Of a stretch of 64,000 bases of DNA, positions 44,696-55,775 are shown piece by piece. Source of the DNA: Polytrichum commune (lineage: Eukaryota > Streptophyta > Polytrichopsida > Polytrichales > Polytrichaceae); contig OX485809.1 in assembly GCA_950295325.1 (NCBI GenBank), positions 36,831,081 through 36,895,080 of the forward strand. The letters are read 5' to 3'. The notes below the pieces were generated by a model that worked only from the letters and a program-made list of their open reading frames with translations, was not told the origin of the DNA and made no database searches. Numbering within the stretch: position 1 is the first letter of the stretch; each line of letters starts with the position of its first letter. The translations under genes were made by a program, and so were the position numbers.

Positions 44696-45463
44696 TCAAA
44701 TCAATTTATTCAGTTTGGCGAGCCTCATGATGCTCTTATATACATTATCGCGGGGGCTTAGCGCCGCATTGCCGAAGGGGTTGGACCTAACAAAAAATGG
44801 GATGCTACCGGCGTGGAGCACGAGCCTTCTAAGGTAGGGGGCTAGCCTATCGACCAAAAATGTGTCTTGCCTATCGCCGGTCCAAGTGTCCGGGAAGATG
44901 ACGTTGCCCGGGGGGTTCAAGACGCTCTTGGTGGGGCTGTCGTCGATGTGGAGGGTGTTCTCTGGAGTCGGCCACCACCCGTGCGGCGTCCCTTGCAGAC
45001 GGGGGACGCCTTGCCAGAGTCTTGAACGGAGGACCTTGAGGAACTGTTGTCCTCCGCCTCGACCGCCAAACTTGGGCACCGGTCGGCCTTTCTCGTCGAG
45101 CAGCTCGTCGCAGTCCTCTTGGCCGAGGACGAGGCAAGGGCTCGGGAGATCACGGAATAAGAAGTGGACGATGGGCTCCGTGTTGTCCATGACCATGGAG
45201 CTCCACACAACGACGTGGGCGAACTCGACCACCTCGCGAAGGAAGTCCTGCAAGCCGGGACGGGCGCGGACAGCCTTGCGGTTAATGAGGGTGTCGAGCT
45301 CGCCGTCGTAGTCCCTTTCGTCCGGGTGACGGAAGGGACGCGTGGGGACCCTTGGGATGTGTTTGGTGTGACACAACACCCCGTTGAGGTCAAAAACGAG
45401 GAACGGTTTGTTCCGGGTTCGAGGTCCACTGGTCGAGGGGTTGCGACCTATCTCCGGGGGGTC
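44696..45463 (-). CDS. Large gene of element B, last exon: FCP1/SCP-like HAD domain
   Basis: The acceptor TCATCACAG precedes GAC CCC (45463), in phase with exon 4 (AAAGAG|GTAACT, 46088); a stop lies at 44696. Motif I is KPFLVFDLNGVL, motif II VVVWSSM, and the motif-IV region NTLHIDDSPTKS. As in element A the second acidic residue of motif I is Asn, so the domain may bind phosphorylated partners rather than dephosphorylate them. About 240 residues, open throughout. About 75% identical by eye to the element C fragment and about 40% to element A. Confidence 0.78.
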   Translation of the reverse strand, partial: DPPEIGRNPSTSGPRTRNKPFLVFDLNGVLCHTKHIPRVPTRPFRHPDERDYDGELDTLINRKAVRARPGLQDFLREVVEFAHVVVWSSMVMDNTEPIVHFLFRDLPSPCLVLGQEDCDELLDEKGRPVPKFGGRGGGQQFLKVLRSRLWQGVPRLQGTPHGWWPTPENTLHIDDSPTKSVLNPPGNVIFPDTWTGDRQDTFLVDRLAPYLRRLVLHAGSIPFFVRSNPFGNAALSPRDNVYKSIMRLAKLNKLI

Positions 45464-45598
45464 CTGTGATGAACAACGCGACTAGTTTAATTCTATGATC
45501 CAATAAAGAAATTGTTGCGTTGAAAATAAAGACGATGCATTATGGGAAAAGGGGAGGAAGTGAGGAGGGTGCAAGGAGAATGTTCAGAGGGGCACAAT

Positions 45599-45749
45599 TG
45601 CGAACGACCGTTCGTGAATGAAGGCTGCGGGGCGGTGCGCATCATTTACGAACGCGCGTTCGTGAGCGCGGATGCATGCATATACGAACGCTCGTTCGCG
45701 AAGGATGTCAAGACGGGGTCGCACAGTTTTACGAATGAGCGTTCGTGAG
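45599..45749. repeat. Four element B dyads in intron 4
   Basis: Sites at about 45599, 45645-45666, 45681-45702 and 45728-45749, of the form TTTACGAACG-NN-CGTTCGTGAG with one or two changes each. Confidence 0.9.
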
Positions 45750-46037
45750 TGAGGTGTGCATGCAAAGAATGCAAGGACGCGCAAGAGCACAGACAACACA
45801 AGACGCGAGAATATGCAATAAGTTGAGGGGATGCGAGCAGAGATCGTCTGCTCATATATTAATTCGGTGAATATGTACATTTGTCTCGCGTGATAATCTA
45901 TCACAATTTCCTAAGGAAAAAATGCAGTGTCCTATAAAATTGATCGGCCCAAGCGATCACGTAGAAAAATGCTCGCGCGGGCAACGTGATGTCGATGGAG
46001 TTGAAGCGCCAAGAACACAACGCGGGGGGTTAGTGAT

Positions 46038-46116
46038 ATTACGAACGCGCGTTCGTAAAACATTTGGCATTCTCAGAGATGAGTTACCTCTTTGATTAAC
46101 GAACGCGCGTTCGTAA
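46038..46116. repeat. Two element B dyads flanking the exon 4 donor
   Basis: 46038-46059 (ATTACGAACGCGCGTTCGTA core, intronic, 28 bp from the donor) and about 46095-46116 (inside exon 4, read as ITNARS, 7 bp from the donor). Confidence 0.92.
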
Positions 46117-47491
46117 TATCCATTGGGGAAGCAGCCTCTGGATCCATGACCTCCGCTGGACGCTCCTCCTGAGACGACTGGGTCTGTTGGATGAGATCCA
46201 CGTCGTCGTCCCCGCCCAGGTCGAGTCTCTCCATGCGGACATCCTCCATGTGCGCGGACGGATGCCCTTCCTGGTCAGGGCTCTCCACGACCATCCCACG
46301 CGGACCTGTCGAGTCATTGGGGCTCCCCTGCGTTTCCTCCACAATGACCATGTCAGTGTGTTGCGCAGTGTCATCGCCCCGCCTATCTAGAACCCTTGGG
46401 ACGACGGTGAAAGAGGCCGTGTCGGTGTCTGTGGGCAGTCCTACCCTTGAAGGGGGAGGGGTGAGGACTGCCGGACCTGAAGATTCACGAACGCGCGTTC
46501 GTAAATCTTCGTCCTCCCTTAGCGCCGCCGTGATTGCATCGTGGGAGGTTGAGGCGGCCGCCGTCACTTCGGGGGGCAATGGACTTCCCGCCGGCGTTGG
46601 GTGTGGCGCTGTTTGGTGGGAAGGCCCTCCTTGGTACATGACTGGAGGTGGGGGTTGTGAGGGGTATCCTCCAGGGGGGAAGGGGTAAGGTTGCTGGACC
46701 GGCGCAGAGAGGCTCTGCATGTTTCTGAGCATCTCGAAGATGGCGTCGGTTTTGGCCGCTGAATCCCTCAGCTGCTCTTGCAGCCTGGCCAGATGCTTGG
46801 CGCTCTCCTCCTGTGCTGCAGCCATCTCCTCCTTCATCTTCGCCTCCAGCTTGGCGTTGAGCTCAGCGACGGTGAGTGCCTCCTCCTTCACCCGTTTGTT
46901 CTTGTCGTAGTCCACGCCAAGCTCGGCCATGATGTCCATGTCCCCCTCGTCCTCGTCCGAGACCTCGATGATTGCTCCCGGCGGCAACTCCACGTATGGA
47001 GTCTTCTTCATCCTCCTCCTCGTGTTGCGGAAGAGGTCCAAAGATGGCCGCGAGCGTTGGTCGAGGATGTCCAGGGTTTCCATCTTCGGAACCACGGCGG
47101 GCCTTGGAGAGTGTGACGTCGAGCATCCGCCTGGCGTTCCGAAAGGCTCCGCAAGAGATGTTCTCGCCGGGAGGACGTCCAGGGTTGTCCCCGCGGACGA
47201 CCCGGTGTAACCACCCGGCGTCCCTTGAGGGTCGGGAAGATCTGTCGTTGGCGGCACGATCCAAAGTGGGGGTACGTCGAAGGACTGCAGAATGGCGTCC
47301 ACGTTGGCGGAGGGGGTGGGCTCGTCGTCCTCAGAATCGTGGAATGGTATGCCCTTGTCGGCGGGCATATTGAAGTACATCCTGGGGACAGAGATGTCCT
47401 TGAGGTCCATTGTCGACGCCTTCGCACGGTGGATCTTGAAGTCTTCTTCGTCGATAGCGTCAACAAATGTGTTGACTACGAGACCCATCAT
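46088..47491 (-). CDS. Large gene of element B, exon 4: acidic, coiled-coil and Pro-rich region
   Basis: The acceptor TTCTCACAG precedes ATG ATG (47491); the donor is AAAGAG|GTAACT (46088). The exon is fully open. The order matches element A: a folded start (GLVVNTFVDAIDEEDFKIH), Pro/Thr-rich linkers with repeated GTPGGY/GTPGGC, a basic RNTRRRMKK patch, IEVSDEDEGDMD, a Lys/Glu/Ala coiled coil (about residues 225-290 of the exon) and a Pro-rich tail. Two dyads are embedded in the coding sequence. A linker and oligomerisation role in the multidomain protein is likely. Confidence 0.72.
46484..46505. repeat. Element B dyad inside coding exon 4
   Basis: TTCACGAACG-CG-CGTTCGTAAA, read in frame as LRTRVRES in the Pro-rich tail; counterpart of 22031-22050 in element A. 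Confidence 0.93.
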
Positions 47492-47519
47492 CTGTGAGAA
47501 GAGAGCAATAAGGTCAGAA

Positions 47520-47694
47520 AATACGAACGCACGTTCGTAAACATCAAAGCGTAGCGTGCAACGAGTTTCAAGCATTACATTACGAAGGGGTTATGTTTAT
47601 GAACGAGCGTTCGTAAACATGAATGCGTCACGTGCAGAGACTGTGAAACAATACATTGAGAAGTTGGTTAACTTTACGAACGAGCGTTCGTAAA
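47520..47694. repeat. Three element B dyads in intron 3
   Basis: 47520-47541, 47596-47617 and 47673-47694 (perfect). Intron 47492-47713. Element A has two dyads of its own type in the same intron. Confidence 0.95.
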
Positions 47695-47713
47695 TGGAGT
47701 CTAGACAACTTAC

Positions 47714-49043
47714 CATGGCCGCATACATGAATTTGGAGCCTCCACATACGTTGTATACCGTCTCTCCACTTATAACCAGACTCTGCAATACAGAGACGTA
47801 GAACTCCATCCTGAGTTCCATGGCGGGGAAGACGGTGTAGAGGGTCTCTTGCAGCAGATCCTTGGGAGGGGGATGCGGGATGCTGTAGATTTTCTTGAAC
47901 GTGTTGTTTGCCTTGATAGGCGGTCGCCCATCCCTTAGCTCATTGTACGTCAAGAAAATCAGGCTGACCGCTCCCACCTGCTTGTTGCCTCTGGCCTCGT
48001 TGATGGCCACAATCCCCTCCGTCTTCGCTGGCACGTACGTGCTGTGGAAGATGCTGTACTCGAATTTGATCTTCTGCTCATACAGCTCTGTGACCACAGA
48101 CAGCTTCTCTTGTTCGACTATCCACAGCCAAACGTGTGGCTCCCTCATGGCCGGCGATTTGAACTCCATGAACTTGGCCATGAAAGGGTTGTAGAAGGGA
48201 ATGTCCTTCCCCCCCTGCCTTGACGCACCCGGGATCCCCCTGAAATCGATGAGGGCAAAAGGGCAACCCCGTCGATCCTCCCTCACCTCGGCCCTGCTGA
48301 TGGTGCCGTCCCACTTGGAAAATGTGACCCTCTCCACGCCGGAGGTGATCACGCAAAACCTTGCCACTCCTTCGAATGTGGCGTTCCTCTTCCTCTCCAA
48401 AAATTTTAAGTACAGCATAACCTCATGGGGATCCATGTCGGTTTTCTTAGTCCTTAATTTTGTTCCCCTTCAACTTCAAAACCGAGGCGTGCTCCTTGAC
48501 CAGACTGCGCATGGAGGCTCCGTTGATGTTGTAGTCAACCTTTAACATTTGCCATTGCGGCCAGATGATGTCGCCGTCGACTTCAAAGATTCTGTACTCT
48601 GGTACGAGTACGCTCAACTCTCTCATGGCTGCAGTCTTCAGCTTCCGGTGGTCACACCACTCTTTGATAGAGTACGTGCCGGGCTTGTGCTTTGGCCTCT
48701 TCAAAAAGATCTTGGGATAGGGAAGGGTTCTTCCCACGGTGTTCCCAAGAACATGAATCGCACACCTCTTCAGCTCTGACTCCGTCAATCCCTGGAGGTG
48801 TCTAAAGAACTCCCTCAGTAGTGGGGGCGCTTCACCGGTTTTTTCCGTGCTGTACTTCTCCTCCGTGTCGGGGTTGACCAAATCGCCCGAGCTGTGTGCA
48901 TCAAAAAACTGGGTCCACAAATCCCATGTGTCCCTGTTGCAGCAGATCAGTCTGAGCTCACCCTTCAGCTCAAGCACAGACTTTGTGATGGTGGACTTCA
49001 TATCGATGGAAGAGAACTTGTCTACCATCGCGTCGCAAAATGC
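47714..49043 (-). pseudogene. Large gene of element B, exon 3: DNA-methyltransferase-like domain
   Basis: Homologous to 23396-24727. The C-terminus is PAMELRMEFY...SGETVYNVCGGSKFMYAAM at a GCCATG|GTAAGT donor (47714). Upstream lie PFALIDFRGIPGAS and PHVWLWIVEQEK, where a beta-class methylase would carry DPPY. Two lesions: a one-base frameshift near 48462-48468, and a destroyed 3' splice site. Where element A has GTGCAG before the exon, B reads GTGCAA (49044-49045), so the only nearby AG is one base late and out of frame. The catalytic motif is absent in both elements, suggesting an ancestral pseudo-enzyme. Confidence 0.58.
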
Positions 49044-49074
49044 TTGCACAAAACAAGATGTCAGTATTGCACAT

Positions 49075-49153
49075 AATACGAACGCACGTTGTAAAGCACG
49101 TCAGTAATTGATGTTTTCGTGAGTCCAACACTTTACGAACGTTCGTTCGTAAA
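49075..49153. repeat. Two element B dyads in intron 2
   Basis: About 49075-49095 (one base lost from the right half) and 49132-49153 (TTTACGAACG-TT-CGTTCGTAAA, perfect). The second begins 5 bp from the 5' splice site of the DGQH exon. Confidence 0.93.
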
Positions 49154-49158
49154 CTCAC

Positions 49159-50451
49159 CTTCCATTGAGGAGACTGGTTCTTGGCGTTCTCCCTCTCCTT
49201 TGGTGGGCATCCGTGTGCCACCCAGACGTCTCTCGCAGCCACTATGTTAGCCGCCCACGAAGCCTCGAACGCCTTGATTTTGTTCCCCGAGTTCAGGAAG
49301 GTTGAAATCTTGCGCAGCTTGTCCCAATCGTCCGACCAGACCAAGAACGCCTTCCAGTACCGCAGGTCAGCCTTCAGCTCGTGCTGGAAGTTGTCGTCCT
49401 TGAGGATCTGTTGCGACGCCTCCAAGCTATGTTGACCATCTATAATCCAGAATTCTCCATTCTGGATTCGCGGCCAATCCATCTCTGTCGGTCGGGATGT
49501 CAGCCCCTTGGGCATGACGCAGACGGTCTGCCTATCCCACTTTACGTTGTTCATGAGGTTGTTGATCTGCCACTTCACCCCACCGCTCTCGCGAGACCTT
49601 ACCACCCACTTGTTGGGGGACTTTTCGCACTTGAAGCAGTCCACGTTGAACGTGAAGTGGCGCCCCATGGGCCAGCAATCCTTTGAGTAATTATTGAAAT
49701 CTCGTAGGATCTTTGTTGCCTTCACTGCATCTGGATTCTCACCCTTCTTTAAAGGGGTTGGCATCAGGGGAGGAGAGCTCACCTCAGCGCCCTCTGTTAC
49801 CCCAGACCTCTCCATTTCGTCCCGGGACCTCTTCGATGGCGTGGAATGTCGGCTGGGACCCTCCGTCACCCTGCTCGCGGAAGGCACCGGCCTGGGTGCA
49901 CTTCTCGATCCTCCTGCCCCGGATGCTGATGGTTTTCGTGGGCTCTTCTTCTTCTTGTTGGCTTCGGCGACCGCGCTATTGTACTTGGAGATATTCAAGG
50001 AAAGCGCGGCCAACTTCCTTGCTGTCCAGTACGAGCTCAGGGCGTACTTCGTGAACAGGTCCTTGAGGAAGTGTTTGGCATCAGCCACTACGTTATTTTC
50101 TGCGTATGTGTAGGAGAAACTATGTCTCCTGTACTCTAACAGGAGGTTAATGTGATCCTTCTTATTTTTCATGTCTAAAATCACATAATCTCCTTGTGCC
50201 TCAATTGATTCTACTTCCCAAGTCTTCATCTGCACCCATTGCTCTGGCTGGTCCGGCGTTGTTTCTAGCTCGTAGGTGAAGCGAAGATAGAAAAGACCGT
50301 CTGATGTCTTCTCTGGCAGTGCCATCCATTCCCCAATGAAGTCCTCCTTCGGGACATAATTATCGTTTCCGTTGGGGTCAGACACTGACTCTGGTAGCTG
50401 ATCTATCTGCACTGCGAACATCTCAATGGCGCTCCTGCTCGGTCTAGCCAT
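49159..50451 (-). CDS. Large gene of element B, first coding exon: N-terminal domain and DGQH domain
   Basis: The ATG at 50451 directly follows a CTCTGCAG acceptor; the exon ends CAATGGAAG|GTGAGT (49159). 431 codons, fully open. Residues 1-175 form an N-terminal domain (WEVESIEAQGDYVILDM). A basic, Ser/Pro linker follows with KKKKSPRKPS and TPSKRSRDE, probable nuclear localisation signals. Residues 250-431 form the DGQH domain: MGRHFTFNV, a CFKCEKSPNKW Cys pair, VCVMPKGLTSRP, FWIIDGQHSLEAS, FLNSGNKIKAFEASW, PPKERENAKNQSPQWK. DGQH recalls DndB/ParB-like proteins that act on DNA. Arg, usual after DGQH in DndB, is Ser here. The best candidate for dyad recognition is this domain or the methylase-like one; this is inference. 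Confidence 0.72.
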
Positions 50452-50481
50452 CTGCAGAGCACATAAACATTTAGTATTGTG

Positions 50482-51005
50482 TTTACGAACGAGCGTTCGT
50501 AATTGACAAGCAAATCATATATACTAATCAATGAACGCTGGCTATGGGTACCCGTGAGGAGTTTTAATTATGTCTTCGCTGATTTCATTTACGAACGATC
50601 GTTCGTAAAGAATGTGGTTGCTAAGGTGTATTTGACACAAGTTTACGAACGTGCGTTCGTATTGTTTGTAAACAAGTCCACGAGTTGTCCAGTGTTATCT
50701 AATTTCCACGAGGGTTGTTCGAATTTCCATGAGCATCTTCTAAATAGGTGAATTAATACTTTAGTTCTTAATTACGAACAATTACCATTAAGGGTTTGGG
50801 ATATTATTATAGTTTGTGATTACGAACGTTCGTTCGTATTTTTGTATGTTTCATTTGGATTTGAGGATGTACAGGGTATAGACGAATATACGAACGTGCG
50901 TTCGTAAAAATGGAGGGCGAGGTGCGTATTTACGAACGCACGTTCGTATATGTTTGTGGGGTAAGGCATGTTTTCACGCCACATTTACGAACGAACGTTC
51001 GTAAA
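50482..51005. repeat. Element B dyad cluster in the first intron (eight sites)
   Basis: 50482, 50588, 50642, 50819, 50887, 50929 and 50984 (22 bp each, all with at most two changes), plus a half-site at about 50771. Spacers differ between sites (AG, AT, TG, TT, TG, CA, AA). Confidence 0.95.
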
Positions 51006-51029
51006 TGTGGTCATCTGGGATTAGGAAAT

Positions 51030-51100
51030 GGTATATTTATTTATATACGTACGTATACGTACATATACGTATATGTATATGCACATATACGTATATATGT
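51030..51100. repeat. TACGTA/TATA simple-sequence tract
   Basis: Alternating 'tatacgtacgtatacgta' and 'catatacgtatat' words, low complexity. Confidence 0.7.
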
Positions 51101-51349
51101 TGTTATGAATGTTGCGATCTGGTATTGTTCATGATCCTGCAACTCGTAATCAGATTGATGAAACACAAGTGAAAAATGGAATCAGAACAAAATTGCGAGT
51201 CAGTGATTGATAGTTCAGAATGAAGAGGAAAGTGTTATTTCATACAAAACATGCCATGCCTCATAATGCAGAAAACAAATCACAAGGAATTCATCAAACA
51301 ACAATTTCAGATTGTGAAGGACTGATTTGTAAAGGAAACCTGTACTCAC

Positions 51350-52100
51350 ATTGAATTGTTGCACAGAAAACCTCCTGCCTCCTACTGAGAAATCCAGAAA
51401 TCCTCACAAATGCACACCAAATTGTCTTTCAAAAGCGCTGAATTCGCTTTCAATTGCAATTTCACTTTGTCACACTCTCAAGCCTTCACAACTTTTATGC
51501 AAATCCTACACAAACCCTGATGTACACAACTCACAACCTTCAGAAATCTCAAGCTTTCTGAAACTCTCAAGCTCTCAAGCTTTCCTACTCTCAAGCTCTC
51601 AACCTTTCTGAAACTCTCAAGCTCTCAACCTTTCTAAAACTCTCCACTTCTCAATCTTTCTAAAACTCAAGCTCTCAAGCTTTCTAAAACTCTAAACCTC
51701 TCAACCTTTCTATAACTCTCAACCTCTCAACCTTTCCTACTCTCAAGCTTTCCTATTCTCAAGGTTCTGACAACACAACAAAACAACATACACAATGACG
51801 CTCTAAAATTGGCAAGGGCTTCGCCGCACCTAAGAGCTCCTCTCCCCCTCTGCTCCAAATGACAAATGAGGAGGAGAGAGAGGGGCGCGGGGAGGTAGTC
51901 GGCGCCGCTAGGGTTTCCAAGCGGCAGCCACGTGGCTAGTGGCCACTAGCTAGGGCTGGGATGGGGGAGGGGGATGGGGATGGGGATGGAGGGAATGGGG
52001 AGGGGATGGGATGGGGGGGATGGGGGGGGAGGGGATGGGATGAGGATGGGATGGGAGAGGGGGAGGGGGAGGGGATGGGGATGAGGGGATACCATGGGGA
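51350..52100 (-). promoter_or_regulatory. Leader and promoter block of the large gene in element B
   Basis: On the minus strand: a CCATCCC-rich tract, 'ccctagcggcgccgac', 'tacctcccc', 'ttgtcatttggagca', then a leader of GAGAGCTTGAGAG-type repeats (51500-51780). The same order is found in element C (10090-10530). It places the transcription start of the large gene about 1.4 kb upstream of the ATG, with an intron carrying the dyad cluster in between. Confidence 0.5.
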
Positions 52101-53740
52101 CATGGAGGGATGAGGGTTCAGAAAAAATGAAATAGGAGATGGGAGGAGCTTAGTTTAGGGACATAAATTTAACTTTCCGTATCCCCTTAGTACCTCGACA
52201 TATGGATTCCTTGTAAACATATATAAATGACTCAATTTGAATTATGGAGAGGGGCTATCTGATTCTCCACAAGAGGTGGATGAAAATTCAATTTTCAATA
52301 CGATGTCATTAATTTAATGAGGTGTTAGCTTGAACCACCTTTAATATGATATTTAGTGTTAGATACTCTAAATACAAACGCATAGTACACTAAATATCAC
52401 TAACCCTATGAAAGTAACTACTATTCATTGTGAACTCAAACACTTAATTTCAACTATAATGGTAATATGTGGATGTCGCATGCACAAATTTTGTGTAAGG
52501 AAATTAATATGAAAAAAACAATTAACAATGATAAAAGCATAAAGGACATGGTAGTAGGAAATGTGGTGGCCCATTTAATATGTCCAACACTAATTATCAA
52601 ATAATTGAAATTTAGTGTTGACCATGATAGTGTAACAACACTATATTATACAATCAAACACTTAATATCATATTTAGTGTAGTGTATTATAGCCATGTGG
52701 TCGCATGTTTTGCTAGTAGTATCAATAATTGATAGTATGAGCTTCCCATAAATTAAGTTAGTGCGATATGGATTATTTAGGAGTCGATATTGTTTGTGTA
52801 TATAATGCATTGAAGTAACGATCTAAACCCTAAGCCCGCAAACCACATAGACAACTTTCACAAACTCTATACCCTAACCCCAAACTCTAAACCCTACATC
52901 TTTTTATCTTACCAACCTTTCTTATATATGGCCATGTTGTGGTCTATGCGCATCATGTCAAAATGGTCTACGAATGTTGGTTCGATTGGAACTTGCCTTA
53001 TTTGGGTCATAGCAACTATAATAATCTAGACTCATGCCAATAATTGTCATTTTGATATAAAACATTGGTTTAGGGGGTGAAGAATGAATTTTGAAATGCT
53101 AGCCCTTTCACCTTAATAGTTTTGAGTGCAATTTGATCACAAAATACACACTTAGTCTTATTATAACATGAATGGTTTAAGACTTCAACTTAAATCAACA
53201 GTTTAAGCTATGGTCATGCACATACTTCTTGTTGCAAATAATACAAATATATAATTGTAAGTGCATACTATTGTATGCACCATTCCAAATTAGTTATCCA
53301 TTTCCACACCATGGTGGACCTAAAGTGAATTTCCAATAGGACGTTAAGTCATTTAATTAGGTGTCAACTTGAACTAACGATCGAATACTAGTGCATTAAA
53401 CTTTAATTTTCACCAATGATGAATTGCAACAATGAGTCATATTAATATGGGGCGATGTTTGGTGAGCCTCCAGTTCCAAATGTCCTCAATCTACCTAGCA
53501 CAAGCCACTATGGATTAAGCGACTTTTTATTGGTATTCATGCACTTGGTGACCATATTACAAGCATTTTTTTTATGTGAATCATATGATACCTACAATTT
53601 TAGGAGATTCCACAATATGTTCTTAGCCACTCTTACCTCATTGTGTGTGTGAATATATATATATCACTTAGACCTTCATCAATTCACTTGGACTTCACAC
53701 CTTAGTCGCAAATAATTTAATACTCAATGTTAACCCATCA
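52101..53740. other. Spacer of element B including MITE F copy 2
   Basis: No gene supported. Bases about 52330-52687 are a reverse-oriented MITE F copy (TTTAGTGT-rich, ending 'aatatcatatttagtgtag'). It preserves the empty target sites of element C and of the 934-bp hAT. 'ccctaaacc' words at 52830-52900 are degenerate telomere-like repeats. Confidence 0.65.
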
Positions 53741-53744
53741 ACCC

Positions 53745-53923
53745 ATATATATATAATATAATAACTCATATATAAAATAGTAAAATATAAATTATACATA
53801 TATATACATATATACACATATATATACACATATATACACATATATATACATACATATACATACATATATATATACATATATACATATATATACATATATA
53901 TATATACATACATATACATATAC

Positions 53924-53968
<45 letters not shown>

Positions 53969-54115
53969 CATATATATACATATACATATATACATATATA
54001 TACATATACATATATACATATATATACATATACATATATACATATATATACATATACATATATACATATATACATATACATATACATATATACATATAGA
54101 CATATAGACATATTT
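53745..54115. repeat. TATACA/TATA microsatellite, about 370 bp
   Basis: Almost uninterrupted 'acatatatacatatac' repeats. The Tyr/Ile/Met-rich reading frames across it are compositional artefacts. Confidence 0.95.
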
Positions 54116-54487
54116 TCGTGCGACCTTGGTAACAACTAAGGTGTGCGACGGATTTATAGATTTACAATATGTTGCGTGCACGCAACACATGTTCCATACA
54201 TAATGCTATTTATATATTGCGCATGGATGAAATGGCATATTGTTAGGTCAAAGTAGGCGGCGGGAATCCGCTTTTTAAATAGCATCCAAGGGATTTTGAA
54301 CCATCGGGGGAAAGGTACTTAAAGCTCTTCCCCCCACAGAAGAGCTCTTTTCTGCGGCACATCCAAGTGTGCGCTCCACAGACCTGACTGGAACGCGCTC
54401 AAACCATTTTCTTGTGCGCCAACCCCACACCTCCCAGATCCACTACAGACTGCACATACCTGTATATACCGCCGCAAATACTGGACG

Positions 54488-55473
54488 TTTACGAACGCAC
54501 GTTCGTAAACGTGAATTGGTAGCACATGCAGAAAAGGTACATAGAGATGATGTGAATTGTTTACGAACGTGCGTTCGTAAGTTGTTCACAACCGTACTCG
54601 ACATTGAGTTACTTATAGACAGAACTAGGCACGAAAATTGTGTCGATTATATACGAACGTGCGTTCGTATATCTGCCTTCAAGACCCAGACGCGCATGAG
54701 TTCCCGTGTAACCGTTTTCTCCAACGGAACATTTGATGATGGGATATTTACGAACGTGCGTTCGTAAATATCACCTGAGATTATTTTTCAAGAATCCATA
54801 AACATTCCTTAATTTATACACTTCCGCGCATTGGCCACGTTAACAATATGGAAGTTAAATACGAACGCTCGTTCATATTTCTCACTACCATTTATGTCCA
54901 CAGAGAATTATGTTTTCCAATTTTACGAACACACGTTCGTAAATACCACCTGTCCACCGTCCATGCATCCACCAACAGAACTGTTAACGCAAGCATGTGT
55001 GGAGGACTACACCATGTTTAGGATAGATACGAACGCTCGTTCGTATTTGGCACTACCATTTATGTCCACGGAGAATTATGTTTTTGAATTTTACGAACGC
55101 ACGTTCGTAAATACCACCTGTCCACCGTCCACGCATCCACCAACAGACATGTTGACGCAAGCATGTGTAGAGGACTACACCGTGTTAATGATAGATACGA
55201 ACGTTCGTTCGTATCTGTTCAATCACGATTTTAGTGATAGATGTCGATTGTCATTTTCCACTGGATATTGAATTTCATGTATCCCTGTAACGTGGCTATA
55301 GATATCTCTATTCGGACGTGTCCAATCATTTTTGCCTAACAATGTCACGGCTGTAACATACATATGATCGGTCGTATGCATCCGCCCCTATGTTTCGGCT
55401 GGAACTTACGAACGATCGTTCGTGTACATAAGCCCTCCATTTCGGCTATAGCTAACGAACGATCGTTCGTAAA
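54488..55473. repeat. Element B dyad cluster upstream of the DUF7869 gene (eleven sites)
   Basis: 54488, 54560, 54650, 54747, 54858, 54922, 55026, 55090, 55194, 55405 and 55452. Sites 54858/54922 recur at 55026/55090 and start again at 55194, exact 168-bp steps, so a 168-bp unit with two dyads is tandemly duplicated. Positionally equivalent to the array at 31261-31867 in element A. Confidence 0.95.
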
Positions 55474-55775
55474 CTCTCCCCCATCAAATACACGCCCCTC
55501 AAATATGATGCTTACTGCATGTGAATAAAGTGGCAAGTATATTTTTGGTGCTCTTATAATATGTCCCATTTAGATTTTATTGTATATTGGGTTGATGTTT
55601 TCGTCCTCGCGTTCGTGAATATATGTGCTTGTGTTATCCCTTGGTGGTGGAAAACCCTTCCAATGTTTTATTTGCGACTCCACCCAAAGCCCTTCATGGG
55701 TAATATATATCGGAATGGGGTTCCGTTGTGCAGGGACGTCTGAGTCTCGTGTAGGATTTGTATGTCATGGGGATG

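Noticed and set aside
53695-54190. Tyr/Ile/Met-rich open frames of 109-146 residues
   Set aside because: Entirely within a TATACA microsatellite; a compositional artefact.
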